Shown here: piece after piece, positions 48,136 through 57,701 of the stretch | Layout of the letters: each line of letters starts with the position of its first letter | How positions within the stretch are numbered: the stretch's first letter is position 1 | Source: Acanthosoma haemorrhoidale | Taxonomy: Eukaryota; Arthropoda; Insecta; Hemiptera; Acanthosomatidae | NCBI GenBank assembly: GCA_930367205.1 | Contig: CAKNEZ010000016.1 | Coordinates: forward strand, 124,001 to 188,000 | Length of the DNA: 64,000 bases | Reading direction: 5' to 3' | The notes under the pieces: model-generated | Told to the model about the DNA's origin: nothing | The model's database searches: none | What the model saw: only the letters and a program-made list of their open reading frames with translations | Made by a program: the position numbers and the translations under genes

Positions 48136-51100
48136 ACCGAATTATTAGCACATATTGTATCACGTGATACGATCGTATGATCAAAGTTACGAGTGAATAT
48201 AACATCAAATGATGTCGATTATGATAGTGTTCCGTATCATAAGCAATCATTGTATCACGTGATGCGATCGTATGATTAAAGTTACAATTGAATATAACAT
48301 CAAATGATGTCGATTATAATGGTATACCGCTTTATTAGCATACATTGTATCACGTGATACGATCGCATGATTAAAGTTACGAGTGAATATAACATCAAAT
48401 GATGTCGAATATGATAATGCACCGTGACATTGGCACTTATTGTTTCACGTGATACGATCTTATGATTAAAGTTACGAGTGTATACACCATTAAATGATGT
48501 CGAATATGATAGTGTGTCGTAGCATTTACACTCATTGTATCACGCGATTCGATCACATGATTAAAGTTACGAGTGAATATAACATCAAATGATGTCGAAT
48601 ATGATAATGAACCGTGACATTGGCACTTATTGTATCACGTGATACGATCGTATGAATAAAGTTACAGGTGAATATAACATCAAATGATGTTGATTATGAT
48701 AGTGTTCCGTATCATAAGCAATCATTGTATCACGTGATGCGATCGTATAATTAAAGTTACGAGTAAATATAACATCAAATAATGTCAAATATGAAAGTGT
48801 ACCGCATCATTAGCACACATTGTATCACGTGATACGATCGTATGATTAAAGTAACGAGTGAATATAACATCAAATGATGTCGATTATAATGGTTTACTGC
48901 TTTATTAGCACACATTCTATCACGTGATACGATCGTATGATTAAAGTTACGAGTGAATATAACATCAAATGATGTCGAATATGATAATGCACTGTGACAT
49001 TGGCACTTATTGTATCACGTGATACGATCGTATGATTAAAGTTACGAGTGTATACACTATTAAATGATGTCGAATATGATAGTGCACCAAATCATTAGCA
49101 CTTATTGTATCATGTGATGCAATCGTATGATTAAAGTTACAAGTGACTATAACATCAAATGATGTCGATTATAATAGTGTACTGCATTATTAGCACACAT
49201 TGTATTATGTGATGCGATCGTATGATTAAAGTAACGAGTGAATATAACATCAAATGATGTCGAATATGATAATGCACCGTGACATTGGCACATATTGTAT
49301 CACGTGATACGATCGTATGATTAAAGTCACGAGTAAATATAACATCAAATGATGTCGAATATAATAATGCACCGTTACATGGGCACTTATTGTATCACGT
49401 GATACGATCGTATGATTAAAGTTACGAGTGTATACACTAATAAATGATGTCGAATATGATAGTGCACCAAATCATTAGCACTTATTGTATCATGTGATGC
49501 GATCGTATGATCAAAGTTACAAGAGAATGTAACATCAAAAGATGTCAATTTTGATAGTGTACCGCATCATTGGCACTCATTATATCACGTGATAGGATCG
49601 TATGATTAAAGTAACGCGTGAATATAACATCAAATGATGTCGAATATGATAATGCACCGTGACATTGGCACATATTGTATCACGTGATACGATCGTATGA
49701 TTAAAGTCACGAGTAAATATAACATCAAATGATGTCGAATATAATAATGCACCGTGACATGGGCACTTATTGTATCACGTGATAGGATCGTATGATTAAA
49801 GTTACGAGTGTATACACTAATAAATGATGTCGAATATGATAGTGCACCAAATCATTAGCACTTATTGTATCATGTGATGCGATCGTATGATTAAAGTTAC
49901 AAGTGACTATAACATCAAATGATGTCGATTATAATAGTGTACTGCATTATTAGCACACATTGTATCACGTGATACGATCGTATGATTAAAGTTACGAGTG
50001 AATATAACATCAAATGATGTAGAATATGATAATGCACTGTGACATTGGCACTTATTGTATCACGTGATACGATCGTATGATTAAAGTTACGAGTGTATAC
50101 ACTATTAAATGATGTCGAATATGATAGTGCACCAAATCATTAGCACTTATTGTATCATGTGATGCGATCTTATGATCAAAGTTACAAGAGAATGTAACAT
50201 CAAAAGATGTCAATTTTGATAGTGTACCGCATCATTGGCACTCATTATATCACGTGATAGGATCGTATGATTAAAGTAACGAGTGAATATAACATCAAAT
50301 GATGTCGAATATGATAATGCACTGTGACATTGGCACATATTGTATCACGTGATACGATCGTATGATTAAAGTTACGAGTGTATACACTAATAAATGATGT
50401 CGAATATGATAGTGCACCAAATCATTAGCACTTATTGTATCATGTGATGCGATCGTATGATCAAAGTTACAAGAGAATATAACATCAAATGATGTCGATT
50501 ATCATAGTGTACCGAATCATTAGCACTTATTGTATCATGTGATGCGATCGTATGATCAAAGTTACGAGTGAATATAACATCAAATGATGTCGATTATGAT
50601 AGTGTTCCGTATCATAAGCAATCATTGTATCACGTGATGCGATCGTATGATTAAAGTTACAATTGAATATAACATCAAATGATGTCGATTATAATGGTAT
50701 ACCGCTTTATTAGCATACATTGTATCACGTGATACGATCGCATGATTAAAGTTACGAGTGAATATAACATCAAATGATGTCGAATATGATAATGCACCGT
50801 GACATTGGCACTTATTGTTTCACGTGATACGATCTTATGATTAAAGTTACGAGTGTATACACCATTAAATGATGTCGAATATGATAGTGTGTCGTAGCAT
50901 TGACACTCATTGTATCACGCGATTCGATCACATGATTAAAGTTACGAGTGAATATAAAATCAAATAATGTCAAATATGAAAGTGTACCGTATTAATATCA
51001 CACATTGTATCACGTGATAGGATCGTATGATTAAAGTAACGAGTGAATATAACATCAAATGATGTCGAATATGATAATGCACTGTGACATTGGCACATAT

Positions 51101-51954
51101 TGTATCACGTGATACGATCGTATGATTAAAGTCACGAGTAAATATAACATCAAATGATGTCGAATATAATAATGCACCGTGACATGGGCACTTATTGTAT
51201 CACGTGATACGATCGTATGATTAAAGTTACGAGTGTATACACTAATAAATGATGTCGAATATGATAGTGCACCAAATCATTAGCACTTATTGTATCATGT
51301 GATGCGATCGTATGATCAAAGTTACAAGAGAATATAACATCAAATGATGTCGATTATCATAGTGTACCGCATTATTAGCACATATTGTATCACGTGATAC
51401 GATCGTATGATCAAAGTTACGAGTGAATATAACATCAAATGATGTCGATTATGATAGTGTTCCGTATCATAAGCAACCATTGTATCACGTGATGCGATCG
51501 TATGATTAAAGTTACAATTGAATATAACATCAAATGATGTCGATTATAATGGTATACCGCTTTATTAGCATACATTGTATCACGTGATACGATCGCATGA
51601 TTAAAGTTACGAGTGAATATAACATCAAATGATGTCGAATATGATAATGCACCGTGACATTGGCACTTATTGTTTCACGTGATACGATCTTATGATTAAA
51701 GTTACGAGTGTATACACCATTAAATGATGTCGAATATGATAGTGTGTCGTAGCATTGACACTCATTGTATCACGCGATTCGATCACATGATTAAAGTTAC
51801 GAGTGAATATAAAATCAAATAATGTCAAATATGAAAGTGTACCGTATTAATATCACACATTGTATCACGTGATACGATCGTATGATTAAAGTTACAGGTG
51901 TATATAACATCAAATTATGTTGATTATATTAGTGTACCGCATCATTAGCACACA

Positions 51955-51986
51955 TTGTATCACATGATACGATCGTATGATTAAAG
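51955..51986. repeat. Truncated last monomer and right boundary of the satellite
   Basis: The final monomer begins TTGTATCACATGATACG and follows the satellite up to GATTAAAG at 51986. The next bases, GACGATCAATGG, are unrelated. No decayed monomers follow, so the edge is sharp to within a base or two. Confidence 0.9.
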
Positions 51987-52093
51987 GACGATCAATGGAT
52001 GATTATAGGACAGGGACATGGACGGCGCACAATAGGTCTCAGTGAGGCCGCGGTGCACAAATGCCGGAACAAATAATAATAATAATAATAATT
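51987..52093 (+). mobile_element. Probable 5'-truncated non-LTR element 3' end with (AAT)n tail
   Basis: About 85 bp of GC-richer sequence (GGACATGGACGGCGCACAAT, then GAGGCCGCGGTGCACAAATG) leads directly into an (AAT)n run from about 52072 to 52093. Known: some non-LTR retrotransposons, such as I-clade elements, end in short TAA/AAT-type repeats rather than poly-A. Inference: a 3' remnant of such an element, or of a SINE that shares its tail. No coding motif survives and I see no target-site duplication. The satellite does not resume after it, so this is the flank or the edge itself rather than a simple insertion into the array. Confidence 0.4.
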
Positions 52094-52586
52094 ATTTAAG
52101 TTATTATTTTATAATAATTTTTGAAAGTTCGTAAAAATGTATCATAGCTTCAGGTCTACAGAAATTATTCCAGCTTCTTGCAAGCGGCCTCTTAAAGAGA
52201 CAGAGAAAGGATTTTAATATGAGAAAGCGAAACAGTTCATGAAGTCGTTTTTCTTCTTGGTCGAAGTATATTCTCCGTCAATGGGAGCGGTCAAGTGAAA
52301 CTTCAACTACCAGCCGTCTAACTTCCTATGTCCGCTTCTGTTGCAGCAGACCACGGCTTGTCTAGGGATGGGTCTGCTACCCTTTTTACAAAGGGTCGAA
52401 AAACTCTACAATGAGTGCTAAATGTACCTGGATACTTACTAACTACGGACACATCAGTATCCCTGTTATTGTTCTAGACGGGGTTCACTGATGACTGACT
52501 GTGATGGAAAACTAAATTTTAAATAATAAAGTAACAATTCTGTTCTTGATAACTGAAATAAAGGAAATGAGAAGGAGAGATTAGTC
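52094..52586. other. Unassigned AT-rich flank with two short inverted repeats
   Basis: No gene or known repeat recognised. Two adjacent inverted repeats are visible: AGCAGACC at 52345-52352 with GGTCTGCT at 52371-52378, and ACCCTTT at 52379-52385 with AAAGGGT at 52390-52396 (4-base loop). They could form neighbouring hairpins; no function is implied. Confidence 0.5.
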
Positions 52587-52787
52587 TCAAGAATTGGGGT
52601 CTAGGGCTAAAAGCTGAGACATATACGTATAAGAAAATGATAAGATTCTGGGAAGTAGGGAGGTCTTCGAGGGATGCGGTTGCTTACTTAAAAATAACAG
52701 GAACCATCAGTGACTTCCATGAAGACACGAGGCGGGTATACAGTTCTGCTTAAGCCCCTTCTACTTGTTCTCAGCATTATAAAACTG
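52587..52787 (-). repeat. Dispersed repeat DR1, copy a (truncated)
   Basis: Matches the other four DR1 copies over the half carrying AAGCCCCTTCTACTTGTTCT and the GGAAGTAGGGAGG stretch as read on the plus strand. It ends at GCATTATAAAACTG and lacks the part containing the AATAAA-like end. It lies five bases from copy b in the same orientation, giving a head-to-tail pair. Family unknown. Confidence 0.75.
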
Positions 52788-52792
52788 TTTTT

Positions 52793-53134
52793 AGTTAAAT
52801 AATCTTTGTAGAGGAGAGTCTTTTAAAAGAAAAGAAATAAAAGGTTTATTATGAAGTGAAAGGAAAACACTGGCATATACAAATATTAAGAGTTACGTTA
52901 CTACATACTGGGTGGAATGTCTAGGCACAATTGGGGTCTGGGGCTAAAGCTAAGACAAATACGTATAAGAAAAGGATAAGATTCTGGAAATAGGGAGTAA
53001 GGGGAGTAAGGAGGGTTGCTTACTTAAAAATAACAGGGAACCATCAGTGACTTCCATGAAGTCACGAGGCAGATATACATTTCTGCTCAAGCCCCTTCTA
53101 CTTGTTCTTAACATTATCTTAGCATTATAAAACT
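52793..53134 (-). repeat. Dispersed repeat DR1, copy b (near full length)
   Basis: Begins GTTAAATAATCTTTG and ends ATTATAAAAC on the plus strand, so both family ends are present. The ends form a weak terminal inverted repeat (GTTTTATAAT against GTTAAATAAT, 8 of 10 matching). Compared with the other copies it has a locally altered stretch, GTAAGGGGAGTAAGGAGG. No convincing target-site duplication. Could be a MITE, a SINE or part of an LTR; I cannot decide. Confidence 0.75.
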
Positions 53135-53187
53135 GTACTAATAATTGCTTAAGCCGTGTATACCAAAACGATGTCCTATTTCGATGA

Positions 53188-53487
53188 AGATCCCCTCCAC
53201 ATTTCACCGAAAGAATTTCTTCAACTTCCACCTTCCCACTTGGTTTCAGTTTATCCAGTAATGTCATAAAAGACTGCGAATCACACTTTCGGTCAACTCT
53301 CGAGAGGTTGAAGAACGCTGATCTGCACCCGCTGCTGGGTGTGCCGTCGGTGAGTGAGTTCATCCGCCGGAGACACATTATGTTTTTTGACTCGTTACAG
53401 CACCTGGCAAACCCAGTGTTTAACACTATGACCACACCACCTCTCCCGCATCGATGGCAACAGACTGTCGGGGAAAAAATAGGTTAA
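53188..53487 (+). pseudogene. Degraded C-terminus of a non-LTR retrotransposon ORF2 (tentative)
   Basis: A reading frame without stops runs from after a TGA at 53185 to TAA at 53485. Its last 40 or so residues, including FFDSLQHLANPVFNTM and TTPPLPHRW, resemble the short C-terminal tail of Jockey-like reverse-transcriptase proteins, where an NP-L/V motif is followed by a proline-rich stretch. The upstream half shows no motif I recognise. Position supports the call: the stop is followed after about 33 bp by a hairpin-bearing 3' UTR and a poly-A tract. There is no reverse-transcriptase or endonuclease domain here, so it is a dead fragment. The antisense frame at 52950-53435 is longer but runs into the DR1 repeat and is unlikely to be a gene. 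Confidence 0.4.
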
Positions 53488-53759
53488 GAATTAGTATTTA
53501 AGTTAGTTTTAAGGTTGATCAAAAAGGTGAGCCCCATCACCTTATTAGTCAGTTTCGTCAAGTCACGTATAATTTATGTCATTATACTTGTTTATACATT
53601 ATATAATTTCTATAAAATAACAAAACCTGTATATAATGTAGTGATGCTACAGGAAATACAAAATAATTTGTAAATAGATTCGCCCGAGGATCTATAATTA
53701 TATATAATTATCTGTAAATTTAAAAGGGCTATGAAGAAAAAAAAAAAAAAAAAAAAAAA
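53488..53759 (+). mobile_element. LINE-like 3' UTR with poly-A tail, copy P1
   Basis: Homologous to 54490-54713 over more than 200 bp. It carries GGTGAGCCCCATCACC at about 53526 (5-bp stem) and TGTAGTGATGCTACA (6-bp stem with one G:T pair), then a run of 24 A at 53736-53759. Hairpins close to a poly-A end are common in LINE 3' UTRs, where they help recognition by reverse transcriptase. Together with the ORF fragment just upstream this is the 3' end of a 5'-truncated LINE. Confidence 0.65.
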
Positions 53760-54489
53760 TTAAAAAAATATTAAATAAAATACAAAACAAGCTGTTTGTA
53801 AAAGAGAAAAAATTGTACGACATAAGACATATTTACATACATAATAGTAAACTGCATAATATTGGACTAACATGTGTTAATTGAAATACAAAAAGTATAG
53901 ATATACAATTCTACACTCAAATATTAGCTAACAGTTTAATAACAAATAAAATGCAAATATGGTGGCAAACGATTGATTAAACCAACTAGTTTTGAAATTA
54001 TTTAATGAAAGACGAATGTACGGAGTTCCAGAAGGATGTGCTCATTATGGCAAAGGGATTGTAGGGACTCATGGTGACTGAGAACACAACAGAATGAGGC
54101 AGTCTCTTCCATGAGTCCAGTGTACCCACGTTTACATATACACTTACATAATCTTTACCTTACAATGCATTTTATCGAATTTTGTCATAATCATTATATT
54201 TCTACGAGTATAAATTTAAGTAATTGCAATATGGTTCTTACGGATTGATAACTGGTTTCGTTTGGAAGGCCTCGTTCGATGTTGAGCTGAAATTATTTCA
54301 ATTCAATTATAACAAATTATTTCGATAAGATTTAATTATTAGTTTAACTTACATTAATTATTTATACGACTACTATGTACTTAATTGCTAGACCTAAGGG
54401 AGTGAGAGCTTAATTTCTAAACGGATGCAGGACAATCCAATTTCATGTGTACGTCATTAACAACTTTTTCTATATGTCTGTGACTGTAC
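53760..54489. other. Unassigned AT-rich interval
   Basis: No gene, RNA or recognisable element. It starts with an A-rich stretch (AAAAAAATATTAAATAAAA) continuing the P1 tail and is otherwise low-GC sequence with stops in all frames. Confidence 0.5.
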
Positions 54490-54713
54490 AAAAGGTGAGC
54501 CCCATCACCTTTATTAGAGTCAGTTCAGCCCAGTCACGTATAATGTGTATCATTATAATTGTTTATTCCATTATGTAATTTTTATAAAATAACAAAACCT
54601 GTATATAATGTAGCGACGCTACAGGAAATATAAAAATAATTTGTGAATAGATTCGCCTGAGAATGTATAATTATCTGTAAATTTAAAGGGGCTATGAGAG
54701 AAAAAAAAAAAAA
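54490..54713 (+). mobile_element. LINE-like 3' UTR with poly-A tail, copy P2
   Basis: Second copy of the P1 3' UTR, same orientation, about 970 bp downstream. It begins exactly at the GGTGAGCCCCATCACC hairpin, so it is truncated to the 3' UTR. The second hairpin reads TGTAGCGACGCTACA. Relative to P1 one arm differs (T to C), turning a G:T pair into a G:C pair, so stem pairing is kept. Ends in a run of 13 A at 54701-54713. No clear target-site duplication. Confidence 0.65.
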
Positions 54714-55858
54714 TCAAACGCTAAGGCGGTTGAGGATAATTGATTGAAGTCAAAAAAGGAATTAATATTTTTAATTTTTTCGTACTCAACTGTTTTACTT
54801 TTTTGAAACTGTTTCAAGGTGTTGTGTGACAAGCTAGTAACTTGCAGTAAGCTAAGGAGGGTTCTGTTACCACGTCGTGAACCAAGTCCTTAGGCTGAAA
54901 TGCTCTTTCAGTGTAGTCTCCATAAATATCATGAAGATGCACATTACGCCTTTCCTGCCCTAACTACGAGTCCACACTACTGTAAGAATAAATAAATAAA
55001 TGAATTAAATAATATATAAGCCTAGAAATGGTTGATATTGGTGACGGAATGCCGATTCCTCGGTATTATAAGACAACCCTGAAGTGTTTAGTCAGAAGTG
55101 GATCTGAAAATAGTTCCACCGCTCGGATAAACACATCGACCACGATCTATTTTAGAAATGAGATTTTTACTCCCAGTTCTGGAGTCCGCTGAGCCAGGGC
55201 AGTTTAAATACTCCCTGAGGACGACAAATACTTTTCAAACCCGTCGACGTATTAACATGAATAAGAGAGGCATTTATGTTGTTGGCAATTAATCTCCTTT
55301 CAAACATTTATTTTTATGGGTTCTTAAACGATCATGACGAAATGGAGTGTGGATTCACACCTGTGCTGTAACATTCACAGGTTCGCAGGTCTTGAACGAA
55401 CATTGTTCATAGGCGGTTAAGCCACGATAAATTTGATTCTGATATTTATTGAATCGGCTATAGACAAAAGAAATATTTCGCGAAACCTTCTCTCTCAGCT
55501 AACTAGAACTATCAGGGTTCTTTTTTAGATCGAAAAATACAAATTTAACGATCCCTTGGAATAAATACTTAGAATGTGGCCGCCTAAATATAGAGCCTTG
55601 TTTTCAGCATTTGTCTACACAAGCCTTGTTCAACCTTCGCCATATTGTTGCTAACAAATATAAAAAAATAGCAGTGAAAAATTTAGTCAACTGTCAAATA
55701 TTAAACCAGTTAAGAAGTTATTTCTTAAATTTAACTGTGCAGATATATATTTACAGTACACAATGCTTATTGGTCTTTGAGCTGCCGTCTCAGTACCCAG
55801 TCTTTTCGTTACTATGGCAATAGCGAATAAAACACCTAATTCCAGGATTCTTTAGAAC
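54714..55858. other. Unassigned flank, 1.1 kb
   Basis: Mixed AT-rich sequence. The only longer frame (55611-55823, plus, 70 codons) has no recognisable motif, uses no convincing start context and looks like chance. No RNA gene or repeat identified. Confidence 0.5.
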
Positions 55859-56190
55859 GTTTTATAATGTTAAGAACAAGTAGAAGGGGCCTGAGCAGAA
55901 CTGTATACCTGCCTCGTGATTTCATGGAAGTCACTGATGTCTCCTGTTATTTTTAAGTAAGCAACCGCATCCCTTCAAGACCTCCCTACTTCCCAGAATC
56001 TTATCCTTTTCTTATACATGTATGTCTCAGCTTTAGCCCCAGACCCCACTTGTACCTAGACATTCCACCCAGTATGTAGTCTGGGTATATAACTCTTAAT
56101 ATTTATATATACCAGTGTTTTGCTTGTACTTCATAATAAAGCTTTTCTTTCTTTTCTTTTAAAAGACTCTCCTCTCCAAAGATTATTTAA
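55859..56190 (+). repeat. Dispersed repeat DR1, copy c (332 bp)
   Basis: The best single copy. It runs from GTTTTATAATG to GATTATTTAA and includes AACAAGTAGAAGGGGC, GACCTCCCTACTTCCCAGAA, CATTCCACCCAGTATGTAG and CTTCATAATAAAGC, the last containing an AATAAA polyadenylation-like signal followed by a pyrimidine-rich stretch. Orientation is defined by that signal. It lies opposite in strand to copies a, b and d. Confidence 0.8.
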
Positions 56191-56552
56191 GTGAATATAA
56201 CTATGAAATATTAGATCGGTCGACAAGAAGACTGAAGCCGTAAAGATACAATGAGAGACCTGACCCTGCATGTTTATACACGCCGCAAAGACACGCTCCT
56301 ACAAGATGTCGCTGGCCGCACCCTGTGGCAGTTTGTGGACTTCCGCGACTATAATCTTGCTTCACAGTCACGCTCCTACGCGCTTCAATCGCTACCATCC
56401 GCCTCAGTGAGTGCCTGTCTTCAAGCGTACTATTGTCCACATTTGTCACTCATGTCCTCTTCGGCCTCTCTAATGTATCAGTCTGATAAACGAAATTGAG
56501 CGCAGGAACTCATGTGAACTGACTCGAATCATCAAGGATAAGAAAATAGTCA

Positions 56553-56618
56553 AATCAACTGTTAGTAATTCTGTGGTGCCAGGGTAAAAGCTACTTTACC
56601 ACCACAGAATTATTGATT
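56553..56618. repeat. Long interrupted hairpin
   Basis: TAATTCTGTGGT (56566-56577) is the exact reverse complement of ACCACAGAATTA (56601-56612). Inside, after a 5-base bulge, GGTAAA pairs with TTTACC around a 6-base loop. Outside, AATCAA pairs with TTGATT after a 7-base bulge on the left. In total 24 base pairs in about 66 bp. It could be a fold-back element core or a structured RNA element; no neighbour identifies it. Confidence 0.7.
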
Positions 56619-57293
56619 GAAGATTAAAAAAAATAAAATTGTATCAAACCCATTCTTTCGGTAGGATTGTGGGTATTTAAACCAAAATCAAAGATATTCC
56701 AATATACAAAGGTTCAACATTTGAACTATTCTCGATTTTCAGCGTCCAGTTTGTCTTAACAAATTGAATACAGTATTTATTTCACTAGCGGAACAATAGA
56801 CCGGTTGGGCCAAGGTATTAAGATTTCGTAACCATAGTAAAGTTTTGGATCCAACTATATTTAAAAGATTTCCGGATAATCCCAGTTTGACCACAGTCAG
56901 AACCATTGAATAGATTGCATGAATGCACTTGTTGTTATTCAATAATAATAATAATATATGCAAAATGTATTAAAATGTATTGGGGCTTAGTAGCCAATTG
57001 AAAAGAGCTCTTTAACTTTCAATATATTGTCTAAATTACTCAGCCTTCAGGATTTATTACTGCCGCGTGAATTTCCTCCCGTTTAGCGTGACTGGCGACA
57101 ATTTGTTTTTATTTTTTTATTCAATTTAATCGAGTAACGTTAGTTTCTCGTTTTCTTCATAAGGGTTTAACGCCCTCTTGCATTTCAGCCTAGGCGAGAA
57201 TGGGTGTTCTTAAGGTTTGGATCCTTAAATTGCCAAAAACCACTCTGCCTAACAATGCTCCTATAAGTAAAATATACAAATTGATATTGATAC

Positions 57294-57308
57294 TTATATA
57301 TATATTTA
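57294..57308. repeat. Short (TA)n microsatellite
   Basis: A run of alternating TA in ACTTATATATATATATTTATAC. Too short to be remarkable. Confidence 0.7.
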
Positions 57309-57398
57309 TACTTTAACAAACCTTGATGAGAGATAAAATATCAAGCCAAGCGGGATGCATCGCACCACCATCACGGCTGAAAAACGAATTTGTTTACA

Positions 57399-57701
57399 GT
57401 TGAATAATCTTTGAGTCTTTTAAAAGAAAAGAAAGAAAAGCTTTATTATGAAGTACATGCAAAACACTGGTATATACAAATATTAAAAGTTACGTTACTA
57501 CATACTGGTTGGAATGTCTGGGCACAAGTGGGGTCTGGGGCTAAAAGCATGTCTCAGCTTCAGACATTTATTTATAAGAAAAGGATAAGATTCTGGGAAG
57601 TAGGGATGTCTTGGAGGGATGCGGTTGCTTACTTAAAAATAACAGGAACCATCAGTGATTTCCATGAAGTCCCCTTCTACTTTTTCTTAGCATTATAAAA
57701 C
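57399..57701 (-). repeat. Dispersed repeat DR1, copy d (303 bp)
   Basis: Runs from GTTGAATAATCTTTG to ATTATAAAAC on the plus strand, with both family ends. It lacks about 30 bp containing the ACGAGGC...GCTCAAG segment next to CCCCTTCTAC, and has an extra CATGTCTCAGCTTCAGAC stretch. Possible target-site duplication TTACA/TTACC at the ends (four of five bases), which is weak. Confidence 0.75.

Larger units (their letters stand above)
1..51986. repeat. 95-bp satellite DNA array, 547 full monomers plus a 32-bp stub
   Basis: Seen directly: a near-perfect 95-bp tandem repeat fills the first 52 kb, always in the same orientation. Starting a monomer at TTGTATCACG, successive starts fall at 1, 96, 191, 286, 381, 476, 569, 664, 759, 854, 949 and 1044, and the last start is at 51955. 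The offset from 547 x 95 is exactly -11, which equals six 93-bp monomers and one 96-bp monomer, so 547 complete monomers precede the stub if no other indels cancel. Order within a monomer: E-box/CGATCG double palindrome (3-24), ATTAAAGTTACGAGTG-like spacer, ACATCAAATGATGT inverted repeat (48-61), then a variable 3' third that distinguishes monomer types. It is AT-rich. The left end lies outside the window. Inference: a centromeric, pericentromeric or other heterochromatic satellite; the sequence alone cannot say which. Confidence 0.98.
56191..57398. other. Unassigned interval with a GC-richer island and a hairpin
   Basis: Positions about 56220-56500 are noticeably less AT-rich than the surroundings and are open on both strands (82 codons each, 56201-56449 minus and 56251-56499 plus). 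I recognise neither product. The island abuts DR1 copy c, so it may be part of the same larger element. The rest is AT-rich with no call except the hairpin at 56553-56618. Confidence 0.45.

Noticed and set aside
1..51986. CRISPR array or other bacterial repeat system
   Set aside because: There are no unique spacers between short conserved repeats; the whole 95-bp unit repeats. The neighbours are eukaryotic retrotransposons.
1..51986. CENP-B box satellite like human alpha satellite
   Set aside because: I see no TTCG....A..CGGG-type CENP-B box in the monomer types inspected; the dyad is a different sequence.
1..51986. Telomeric repeat or rDNA spacer
   Set aside because: No TTAGG/TTAGGG-type units and no rRNA sequence anywhere in the window.
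52950..53435. 161-codon minus-strand frame as a host gene
   Set aside because: Its C-terminal third is translated DR1 repeat, and its N-terminal part is antisense to the likely LINE ORF2 tail. No domain recognised.
53488..54713. P1/P2 as a tRNA-derived SINE
   Set aside because: I could not find convincing A-box and B-box promoter motifs, and P1 is preceded by a likely LINE coding end, so a LINE 3' UTR explains both better.
56201..56499. Overlapping 82-codon frames on opposite strands as genes
   Set aside because: Both are open because the island is GC-richer; neither shows a domain, and opposite-strand mirror frames are a common chance effect.
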